Assembly (NCBI GenBank): GCA_016931085.1
Contig: JAFGFO010000189.1
Span: forward strand, 1-13,363
Direction of reading: 5' to 3'
Length of the DNA: 13,363 bases
DNA from: Thermoflexales bacterium
Lineage (GTDB): Bacteria; Chloroflexota; Anaerolineae; Fen-1058
This document shows positions 1 to 6,202 of this stretch, in pieces. The position numbers and the translations under genes are program-made. The notes beneath the pieces were generated by a model. It worked only from the letters and a program-made list of their open reading frames with translations, had not been told where the DNA came from and did not search any database. How positions within the stretch are numbered: the stretch's first letter is position 1; each line of letters starts with the position of its first letter.

Positions 1-73
1 AGAGGCACACAGAGGCTTTCAAAAGGCTAAATCTTCTCTGTGAAGCTCCGTGTTTTCTCTGTGCATCTCTGTG
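1..73. repeat. Short-period CTCTGTG repeat block with inverted copies
   Basis: The heptamer CTCTGTG, or CTCCGTG, occurs at 36-42, 46-52, 57-63 and 67-73, a period of 10-11 bp. The first 15 bases carry the inverted form (CACAGAGG), so the block can fold back on itself. It is non-coding. I recall similar CTCTGTG-rich spacers from other environmental bacterial genomes, but that is memory, not a search. The block is cut by the left edge of the window. Confidence 0.6.
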
Positions 74-128
74 ACCTGAGTAGTTACCTTTTATATAATA
101 TTACCCGCGAAAAACTATCACAATCGCG

Positions 129-218
129 AAGATTTTCGCTTGCGCGCCGAGCACGCAGAGTGCGCCGAGAAGATTTTTAAAAACTCGGCGTTCTCGGCGC
201 TCTCGGCGGTAAAATCTT
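129..218. repeat. 90-bp imperfect palindrome of 9-bp-period heptamers
   Basis: Outer arms AAGATTTT (129-136) and AAAATCTT (211-218) are perfect inverted copies. Inside, the left half has three heptamers, CGCCGAG, CGCAGAG and CGCCGAG, starting at 145, 154 and 163. The right half has three inverted heptamers CTCGGCG starting at 184, 193 and 202, all with an exact 9-bp period. The centre is TTTTTAAAAA (174-183). The whole can form one long hairpin. It resembles a miniature palindromic repeat more than a terminator; mobility is inferred only. Confidence 0.7.
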
Positions 219-223
219 TGGTT

Positions 224-238
224 GCGGCCGAAGGCCGC
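224..238. repeat. Small GC hairpin (GCGGCC-GAA-GGCCGC)
   Basis: This is a perfect 6-bp stem with a GAA loop directly right of the large palindrome. No T-tract follows on either strand, so it is not a convincing intrinsic terminator. Confidence 0.5.
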
Positions 239-355
239 GCTAGGTTATGCTATAAAAGCAGACGTCAAGTTGAGTACACGAGAAATGATAAACAGGTCAT
301 GTTGAGCAAACGATTGGATCCTTAGCGGGTTTGAGAATGCCTTTCTAACCTTACA

Positions 356-876
356 ATGACGAACAAAATTGCTTACCTCACTATTGATGATGCCCCTTCG
401 CCAATGATGCGTGAGAAGGTCGATTACTTGGTGCGGAAAAAGATCCCGGCGGTTTGGTTTTGTATCGGCGAATTTCTGGACCGACGGCCCGAGCTGGCCC
501 TGTATGCCATCCAAAACGGCTTAAGGCTATTCAAATTTACCTGCGCGAGTTGGGTTATAGCCAGCCGGAATGGAAGCAAGTCACCTACAGTTATTTTCGG
601 GCCAAAGGCTTACAAGAGGACGTGGATTGGTATTGGACCTACGATGTCTTGGAGTGGTCCATCCACGCGGCAGACCATGTCCGGGGCATCGATAGCGTAG
701 AGAAAGCCCTGGCGCGCATGGATGAAGATGAGCCAGATGGGGGCCATGGGCTGAATCGTGGGGATTCTGCCGAGATTGTCTTGATGCACGATCATGTCGA
801 AACGGCGGCTTACTTTGAGCCCTTGGTGGAGCGCTTGCTCGAGAAGGGGCTGAATTTCGAGTTCCCCAGTTGGTAG
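356..876 (+). pseudogene. Polysaccharide deacetylase (NodB-like), internally deleted and frameshifted
   Basis: Two frames of one gene meet near 520. The first 55 codons from ATG 356 give the N-terminus of a NodB-type carbohydrate esterase, with the catalytic-base motif TIDDAPS and a segment ending RRPELALYAIQNG. From about 521 the protein resumes one frame over with KAIQIYLRELGYSQP, then VDWYWTYDVLEWS and the C-terminal LMHDH motif, stopping at TAG 874-876. Intact relatives, as I remember them, have roughly 70-80 further residues between these parts, carrying the metal-binding HxxxH motif and the RFPYG motif; both are missing. Loss of the zinc site plus the frameshift means no active enzyme. 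There is no Shine-Dalgarno sequence before 356. An assembly or sequencing artefact cannot be excluded, but the loss is far larger than a simple indel. Confidence 0.8.
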
Positions 877-883
877 AAGGAGC

Positions 884-899
884 CGCCATGCGCATGGCG
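884..899. repeat. Perfect 16-bp palindrome between convergent genes
   Basis: CGCCATGCGCATGGCG is identical to its reverse complement. It lies between the pseudogene stop (876) and the radical SAM stop (906). It could form a short stem with a GCGC loop, but no clear T-tract follows on either strand, so a terminator role is possible but weak. Confidence 0.5.
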
Positions 900-905
900 C
901 CAAGG

Positions 906-1829
906 TCAAAACATCGATCTTTTGCGCTCGTCCAAACGGTGCAAGCCGGCCGCCAGTAGCTCTTGGACAGCTTGCTCGTATTCCTGGCGCGTGAGGGGGC
1001 GATCGAGGGGAGGGAATTCGCCGGCGCGATAGGCCGGGCGATATTGCGGCATCACGTTGATGTAGGTGTCGCGCGAGATATCTTGGGCCAGGAAGCGCGC
1101 GATTTCAGGTGTGCTGGCTAATCTCTCTGGCATGACCAAGTGACGAACCAGCAGCCCCCGCTTGGCGATGCCATGCTCGTCGATCACCAGGTCGCCCACT
1201 TGCCGGTGCATCTCCTTGACGGCGGCCTGGTTGATGGCCGGATAGTCCTTGGCCTTGGAATACTTGAGCGCGATCTTGGCTTCGGCATATTTCATATCGG
1301 GCATGTAGATGTCAATCACGCCGTCAAGCAGCGCCAACGCCGCCATTGAATCGTAGCCGCCTGTGTTATACACCAGCGGAATGTGCAACCCTCGCCTGGC
1401 GGCAATCTCGATCGCCGCCAGGATCATGGGTACCACGTGGCTGGGACTGACAAAGTTGATGTTGTGGCAGCCCTGGTCTTCCAGCTCGAGCATCATGCGG
1501 GCGATTTCTTCTGGCTCGACCTCTCGCCCGTGTCCCAACTGGCTGATGTCGTAATTTTGACAGAATGCACATTTTAGATTGCACCAAGCGAAAAAGATCG
1601 TGCCGCTGCCGCGCCAACCGCGTAGGGGGTCTTCCTCGCCCAGGTGTGGGCCGTAGCTAGAAACGAGCGCACGCGTGCCGGTGTTGCACGCGCCGGTCCG
1701 CACGCGCCGGTCCACGCGGCAAGCTTGTCCGCACAGCTCACATTCAGCCAGCCGTGCATAGGCCTGCTCCACCCGGCGTGCCAATTCGCCGGAGCGATAT
1801 AACGACAGGTAGGCTGCTTCCCACGCCAT
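906..1829 (-). CDS. Radical SAM protein, PflA-like (COG1313 type)
   Basis: This 307-residue cytoplasmic protein belongs to the family often annotated as putative pyruvate formate-lyase activating enzyme. The radical SAM cluster motif CNLKCAFC is at residues 83-90 (Cys83, Cys87, Cys90) and would bind a [4Fe-4S] cluster that cleaves S-adenosylmethionine. An N-terminal cysteine set, Cys30, Cys33, Cys37 and Cys48, is typical of this subgroup and may hold a second metal site. The length matches full-length relatives. The substrate is unknown, and no glycyl-radical enzyme is encoded nearby, so it should not be called a PFL activase with confidence. The ATG at 1829 is preceded by GTGAGG 7 bases upstream. 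A stronger Shine-Dalgarno site at 1863-1870 serves only a 5-codon mini-ORF in the same frame. The gene is divergent from the thymidylate synthase homologue. Confidence 0.88.
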   Translation of the reverse strand: MAWEAAYLSLYRSGELARRVEQAYARLAECELCGQACRVDRRVRTGACNTGTRALVSSYGPHLGEEDPLRGWRGSGTIFFAWCNLKCAFCQNYDISQLGHGREVEPEEIARMMLELEDQGCHNINFVSPSHVVPMILAAIEIAARRGLHIPLVYNTGGYDSMAALALLDGVIDIYMPDMKYAEAKIALKYSKAKDYPAINQAAVKEMHRQVGDLVIDEHGIAKRGLLVRHLVMPERLASTPEIARFLAQDISRDTYINVMPQYRPAYRAGEFPPLDRPLTRQEYEQAVQELLAAGLHRLDERKRSMF

Positions 1830-1915
1830 CCTTCAGCCTCACGACAATTCGAGCATCGTTTTCACCTCTTTTTCACATCACTTGGCTACTGCGCATAGCC
1901 GCGTTCTGTTGCTTT

Positions 1916-1944
1916 ATTGTAATCGTTTCTTGCTCAAAATGCAA
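1916..1944 (-). promoter_or_regulatory. Candidate sigma70 promoter for the radical SAM gene
   Basis: On the minus strand, TTGCAT (1939-1944), a 17-bp spacer and TACAAT (1916-1921) form a plausible promoter. It leaves a leader of about 80 nt before the start at 1829. The -35 box is poor, so the call rests on the -10 box and the spacing. Confidence 0.4.
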
Positions 1945-1985
1945 TCTTGGCCCTTGTGTCCATTATGGCGCGGATAGGCAGAATG

Positions 1986-2026
1986 TGGTATGATTGCCGC
2001 TTGTGAAGAAAACCAACCGGAGGTGA
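1986..2026 (+). promoter_or_regulatory. Candidate extended -10 promoter and RBS for the thymidylate synthase homologue
   Basis: TGGTATGAT (1986-1994) is an extended -10 element with no clear -35 box at the usual distance. Transcription would start near 2001. A strong Shine-Dalgarno sequence GGAGGTGA (2019-2026) sits just before ATG 2030 and fixes the start of the gene. Confidence 0.5.
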
Positions 2027-2029
2027 ACA

Positions 2030-2641
2030 ATGAATGTTTATCGTACCATCGGCGAGGCGTGGCTCAACGTGTGCCAGCGCTGCTTGCAGCAGGGCCGCAC
2101 CTACACCATCGCGCGGGGCAGCTATGCCGGCCAGCAGCGCAAGCAGTTGGATCAACTGGCTTTCATGATCAGCCATCCCGGCACGCGCCCGCTCGGCGTC
2201 GAGTACAAGGGACTACCCATCAGCGACGACGAGAGCATCAGCCGCTATTTCGAGGATTACCTGATCGACACGCGCCTGGCCCCCAACGAGCAGTACACCT
2301 ATGCTAGCCGCTTTGCCCCTTATCTCGAGGCGGTCGGGGAAATGCTGCGCCAATCGCCAGGCACCAACCAGGCCACGATCGAGGTGGGACGGCCAGAAGA
2401 CATCCGCCTAAGCGACCCGCCGTGCCTGCGGGTGCTGTCGTGGAAAGCCACGCCGGCCGGCCTGCAATTGTCGTCGTTCTGGCGCAGTTGGGATTTGTAC
2501 GCCGCCCTGCCGACCAACCTGGGCGGCCTGCAGTTGCTCAACGAGACGATGGCCGAGTGGGCCGGCCTGGATGCCGGGCCGCTGGTGTGCTATTCGGACG
2601 GCGGCCACGTCTACGACCACTGCTGGGCTATGCTGGGTTGA
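2030..2641 (+). CDS. thyA: Thymidylate synthase family protein, short archaeal/methanogen-like type
   Basis: This 203-residue soluble protein would methylate dUMP to dTMP using a reduced folate. The C-terminal half shows the thymidylate synthase active site in order: the nucleophile in DPPCLR (Cys132), the phosphate- and nucleotide-binding RSWD (Arg152, Ser153, Asp155), PTN (Asn163, equivalent of the dUMP-contacting Asn) and HVY (His193, Tyr195). YTYASRF near residue 90 matches the YTYGxR segment of the archaeal-type enzymes. The classic bacterial PPCH motif has Leu in place of His, and the protein is far shorter than E. coli ThyA (264 residues), as in methanogen-type synthases. A related activity such as dCMP hydroxymethylation cannot be excluded. 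Start choice rests on the RBS at 2019-2026. The last 14 bases overlap the convergent kinase gene. The gene symbol names the family rather than proven orthology. Confidence 0.75.
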   Translation: MNVYRTIGEAWLNVCQRCLQQGRTYTIARGSYAGQQRKQLDQLAFMISHPGTRPLGVEYKGLPISDDESISRYFEDYLIDTRLAPNEQYTYASRFAPYLEAVGEMLRQSPGTNQATIEVGRPEDIRLSDPPCLRVLSWKATPAGLQLSSFWRSWDLYAALPTNLGGLQLLNETMAEWAGLDAGPLVCYSDGGHVYDHCWAMLG

Positions 2642-5096
2642 TGGGTTCCTGGTCGGGCGCCACTGGCAGGGTAAAGAAAAATGTGCTGCCTTGCCCTATC
2701 TCACTCTCCACGCCAACCTGGCCGCCCAGTTTTTCTACGATGCGCCGCACGACAGACAGGCCCAGGCCGTGCCCCTTGGCGCGAACCTGCTCCAACCGCG
2801 TGAACGGCGTGAACAAACGGCTCCGCGACTCCGCGCTCAGGCCAGGGCCATTGTCGCGCACCCAGAAGCGTACCATCCCCCCCTCTTGGGGGTGCGGGTC
2901 TGCTCCAATTTGTATCTGTGGGTGTCCTTCGGCAAGCTCAGGGTTCCCCCCATACTTGATGGCGTTGCTGATATAGTTGGCCCACACCTCTTCGATCCAG
3001 GGCGCATAGCCCAGGGCCGCCGGCCACCCGGCTTCGTCGATCACGCTGATCTGGGCCTGCTGGTCTTGAAGGAGCAATTGCAGCCGATCGATGGCTCCCC
3101 GCACCACGCTGCCCATATCCAGCGCTTCGGGCGTGATCTCTTGCTTGCGGACGCCGGCCAGCAGCATCAATTCTTCGACGATTCTATCCAGCTTTTTCCC
3201 GGCCTGAAAAATGCTGCGCAGGGAATCGCTCAGATCTCCTGGTGACATGCTTTCATAGTCACCCAAAAGCGCCGCATAGCCGATGATGAGGCCGATCGGG
3301 TTTTTGAGGTCATGCGCCACGGTGTGGGCAAAGGCGTCCAATTCGGCGTTTTGCGCTGCCAGTTGCCTGGCATATTGGCTCAGCGCTTCCTGGGCCTGCC
3401 GCCGCTCCGCTTCGGAGCGGACGCGCTCGGTGATGTCTTCCTTGATGGCGATGTAGTGGGTGATTTGCCCGCCGTCGTCGTGGATGGGCGCGATCGTGGC
3501 CGATTCCCAGTACAGCGTGCCGTCTTTGCGCCGGTTGTGCAGCTCGCCGTGCCAGATTTGCCCACTGGCAATGGTTTCCCACAAGACCCGATAATAGTCC
3601 GTGCTTTGCTCGCCCGATTTCAAAATGCGCGGATTTTGCCCGCGTGCCTCGCTCCGCGTGTACCCGCTGGTTTCCTCGAAGCGGGGGTTGGCGTACTGGA
3701 TAGCGCCTTCCGCATCGGTGATGACGATCGTGCTGCCGCTTTGCTCGATCGCCAGGGAGAGTTTGAGCAGCTCCATGTTTTGCGTTTCCAACTGGCCCTG
3801 ATAGTCCTGCAATTGCGCCGCGGCCCGCTTGCGCTCGGCAATCTCCGTTTCCAAACGCTGATTGCTTTGGCTGAGTGCGGCGGTTCGTTCTTGCACCTGG
3901 GTTTCCAGATTGGCGTTGAGTTGGCTTAGGGCCTGGCGGGCAGCGCCTAGCCGTCGAGTCAGAATGCCCAAGTAAGCCGCCAGCAGCATCAAAGTGGCTG
4001 TGCCCAGGCTCAAGCCGATCAACTGCGGCCGGTAGCGTTCCCAGACCGTATATTGCTGGTTTTTGATCGTGCTCTCCACCGGCAGGGCCGAGAGCGGGAT
4101 GTCGTAGCGCTGTAAGGCCAGGTGATCGAAAATAAAGCGGCAGCTCTGAAAATGAGCCACCGGGATGTCGCCGGCTGCTTCGCCGCGCAAGATGCGCGCC
4201 CCCAGCCGGGCTGTCTCCCGGGCCACCCGCTCGAGGCTGTACATGTACCCGCCGATTGTGCCGGTGCCAATAAAATGATCGTACTTGCTGATGACGGGCA
4301 CGGCTGACACACTCACCAATTCGCGTAGCACGTCAATCGGGCGATAGGCAGTGCCGGTCGCGTCTTCCAGGACGAGTTGATAAAAGAGAATGGAACTGGG
4401 CGGCAGGGCTGCCGCTCGCTGCTTGATCTCAGCCAGCGACAGATGGCTCCAATCGCTCAGTCGCGCCGCCCCGCCCAGGTCTTTTTCCAGGACGTCTAGG
4501 GGAGTATTGAAGGCTCGATCGCTCTCGCTGACTCCCTGCACAACCACAATCTCGGTGACCGCCGGGCGCGCGCGCGCGACCCACGTCAAGAGTTGGGTGT
4601 GGTCTATCACCGAGCTGATGCCGGTCACGTCCGCCGGGAGCTGGATCGGGGCGAGGCGCTCGGGTGTGATGTCGCAAAAGACTACCGGCGTGTCGGGCAA
4701 AATCTGAGCCCGGTGCCGCAGCCAGAACTTGAGCGTTGCTTCGCTGACAACGAAAACCAGGTCGATCGCTTTGGCGCCATATTTGGCCGCGTACAAATCT
4801 GCTACTTGCTGCTGATAATCCTCGCCCGGGAAGCGGTTGAGGTCGATATATTCGTAATACCAGCCGAGCGTCAAGTCAGAGACGCTGCCCAATTCCGCCT
4901 GGATGCTTTGCTGAATCAGCACCGTCTGGGGTAGGTCGGCTTGATAGGGGAACACCAGCAGGACGGCTTTTCTGGCCGGCGCCGCGGCGCCGGCCAGTGG
5001 CGACAGCACCAGCCACAGGCAAGCTGCCAAGCAAAGAGAAGACAAGCCCTTCCCCCAGGCGGCGACCGAAGGGAGGTTGGATGGTGGAGAAAACAT
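2628..5096 (-). CDS. Membrane sensor histidine kinase with substrate-binding-protein-like sensor and PAS domain
   Basis: The predicted protein has 822 residues. A signal/TM segment (about 17-39) is followed by an extracytoplasmic domain (about 43-345) of the ABC-transporter substrate-binding type, recognisable from VLLVFPYQ, WYYEYIDLNR and DTPVVFCDI. A second membrane helix (about 357-380), a coiled coil (383-450), PAS/PAC (about 443-560), HisKA with phospho-acceptor His595 in AHDLKNP, and HATPase_c follow. The ATPase shows N711 in the N box, DNGPGL (748-753), an F box (LFTPF) and GHGLGL (775-780). It should autophosphorylate and pass phosphate to a REC domain; the two neighbouring upstream genes each encode one. 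Residues 718-725 are an unusual insertion made of repeat-like DNA (see 2926-2943). The frame is open to 5258, but the signal peptide supports ATG 5096, 23 bp after cheB. TTG 5114, 8 nt after AAGAGG, is a serious alternative giving six more residues. Confidence 0.9.
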   Translation of the reverse strand: MFSPPSNLPSVAAWGKGLSSLCLAACLWLVLSPLAGAAAPARKAVLLVFPYQADLPQTVLIQQSIQAELGSVSDLTLGWYYEYIDLNRFPGEDYQQQVADLYAAKYGAKAIDLVFVVSEATLKFWLRHRAQILPDTPVVFCDITPERLAPIQLPADVTGISSVIDHTQLLTWVARARPAVTEIVVVQGVSESDRAFNTPLDVLEKDLGGAARLSDWSHLSLAEIKQRAAALPPSSILFYQLVLEDATGTAYRPIDVLRELVSVSAVPVISKYDHFIGTGTIGGYMYSLERVARETARLGARILRGEAAGDIPVAHFQSCRFIFDHLALQRYDIPLSALPVESTIKNQQYTVWERYRPQLIGLSLGTATLMLLAAYLGILTRRLGAARQALSQLNANLETQVQERTAALSQSNQRLETEIAERKRAAAQLQDYQGQLETQNMELLKLSLAIEQSGSTIVITDAEGAIQYANPRFEETSGYTRSEARGQNPRILKSGEQSTDYYRVLWETIASGQIWHGELHNRRKDGTLYWESATIAPIHDDGGQITHYIAIKEDITERVRSEAERRQAQEALSQYARQLAAQNAELDAFAHTVAHDLKNPIGLIIGYAALLGDYESMSPGDLSDSLRSIFQAGKKLDRIVEELMLLAGVRKQEITPEALDMGSVVRGAIDRLQLLLQDQQAQISVIDEAGWPAALGYAPWIEEVWANYISNAIKYGGNPELAEGHPQIQIGADPHPQEGGMVRFWVRDNGPGLSAESRSRLFTPFTRLEQVRAKGHGLGLSVVRRIVEKLGGQVGVESEIGQGSTFFFTLPVAPDQEPINPA
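2926..2943. repeat. Palindrome-like short repeat embedded in the kinase ATPase domain
   Basis: CCTTCGGCAAGCTCAGGG lies inside the kinase gene and is read on the minus strand as the end of NPELAEGH (kinase residues 718-725). The core resembles a CCTTCGACAAGCTCAGG-type imperfect palindrome that I remember as a dispersed intergenic repeat in many bacterial genomes. Only this copy is seen in the window. It is in frame and adds about 8 residues between the N box and the next conserved strand. Confidence 0.5.
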
Positions 5097-5119
5097 CCCA
5101 TGCGACCTTGTCAAGCGAG

Positions 5120-6202
5120 TCACCTCTTGCGCGTGCCCTGGGCGGCCTTGTGAAACTCGTCCATCCGGACGAGCGCGGCGGCGATTTCGTCTGGCGTCAG
5201 CACCTGGTTGACGACGCCCCGCTCGATGGCCACCTTGGGCATGCCAAAGACCACGCAACTGCCCTCGTCCTGCGCGAGCACTTGGGCACCTGCCTCGTGC
5301 AGTTTTTCCAGGCCGTCGGCGCCGTCGTCACCCATGCCGGTCAGGATCACGCCGACGGCACTGCGGCCGTAACTGGCGGCGACCGACTCGAACATGCGCG
5401 TGGCCGACGGGCGTTGGCCCTTGATCGGCTCCGAACGCTCGATCCGGATCACGCCGCCTGGTGTGATCGCCATGTGGCCATCGTCCGGCGCGACCAAAGC
5501 TTTGCCGGCCGCCACCCGCTCGCCTTCCTGGGCGATCTTGACCTCGATCGCGGTCGTGCTGTCGAGCCAGTGCGCAAAGCCTTGCCCAAAGCCGGCCGTG
5601 ATGTGCTGCACGACGGTGATCGGAATAGATATATCGGGCGGCAAGGCGCTGAGGATTTGCCGCAGCACACCAGGCCCGCCGGTCGAGGCACCGATGGCGA
5701 TCAATTCGGCGCTCGATTCCGGCCTGGGCTTGCCCAAGGGCGGCGCGGGTGGGGCTGCGGCTGGGAGTTGGTCCTTGATGCGCAGTGTGACGACTTGGAC
5801 GTCGGCCATCAATCTGACCGTCGTGACCAGTTGGTCGCGCACGGCGTTAAATTCTTCGGGCGAAAAGCCCTTGGGCTTCTCGACGACCGTCAATGCCCCG
5901 GCCGCGATGGCGTTGAAGGCGATGTTCAGATCCGCCTCGTAGATGCTGGTGGCCACAACCACGATGGGGGTGGGCGTGGTGCTCATGATGTGCCGGATAG
6001 CCTCCAGGCCGTTCATGCGCGGCATGCGGATGTCCATGGTGATCACGTCGGGGCGCAGGCGCGCTGCCAGCCGTACCGCTTCTTCCCCGTCGCGCGCTTG
6101 GCCAATCACCTGCATCCCCGGTGTGTCCTGGAGCATGAGGACCAGGATCTCGCGCACCGTCGGCGAATCGTCGACAACCAGCACCCGGATCGTGTCTTTC
6201 AT
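5120..6202 (-). CDS. cheB: CheB-type response regulator, protein-glutamate methylesterase
   Basis: The product has 360 residues, the usual CheB length. An N-terminal receiver domain (about 5-125) has the acidic pair Asp11/Asp12, phospho-acceptor Asp57, Thr85/Ser86 and Lys109. A Pro-rich linker (147-162) leads to the C-terminal methylesterase domain (about 166-350) with the catalytic triad Ser173 (GASTGG), His200 (VQH) and Asp293 (GMGDDGADG). In chemotaxis it demethylates or deamidates receptor glutamates/glutamines when phosphorylated. No cheR, cheA, cheW or receptor gene lies in the window, so its target here is unknown. The ATG at 6202 overlaps the upstream cyclase stop (ATGA), which implies translational coupling. 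The open frame runs up to 6280, but the conserved receiver begins right at MKDTIRVLVVDD, so the shorter start is preferred. The stop at 5120 is 23 bp from the kinase ATG. Confidence 0.93.
   Translation of the reverse strand: MKDTIRVLVVDDSPTVREILVLMLQDTPGMQVIGQARDGEEAVRLAARLRPDVITMDIRMPRMNGLEAIRHIMSTTPTPIVVVATSIYEADLNIAFNAIAAGALTVVEKPKGFSPEEFNAVRDQLVTTVRLMADVQVVTLRIKDQLPAAAPPAPPLGKPRPESSAELIAIGASTGGPGVLRQILSALPPDISIPITVVQHITAGFGQGFAHWLDSTTAIEVKIAQEGERVAAGKALVAPDDGHMAITPGGVIRIERSEPIKGQRPSATRMFESVAASYGRSAVGVILTGMGDDGADGLEKLHEAGAQVLAQDEGSCVVFGMPKVAIERGVVNQVLTPDEIAAALVRMDEFHKAAQGTRKR

Larger units (their letters stand above)
1..355. other. Gene-free repeat-rich spacer upstream of the deacetylase pseudogene
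   Basis: No reading frame here shows recognisable protein features. The stretch holds a CTCTGTG-type short repeat block (1-73), a large imperfect palindrome (129-218) and a small GC hairpin (224-238), listed separately. Bases 240-355 are unremarkable. I see no good sigma70 promoter and no Shine-Dalgarno sequence before the ATG at 356, which fits the decayed state of the gene that follows. Confidence 0.7.

Noticed and set aside
36..73. CRISPR-like array from regularly spaced CTCTGTG units
   Set aside because: Units are only 7 bp with 3-4-bp gaps; there are no 20-40-bp repeats or unique spacers and no cas gene.
1833..1856. TGA recoding in the radical SAM leader
   Set aside because: The two in-frame TGA codons could suggest read-through, but TGA is the working stop of the cyclase, cheB, thymidylate synthase and radical SAM genes here, so a standard code is assumed.
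5097..5258. 54-codon N-terminal extension of the kinase
   Set aside because: It would overlap the 3' end of cheB by about 140 bp and put an Arg-rich stretch before the signal peptide; ATG 5096 (or TTG 5114) begins naturally.
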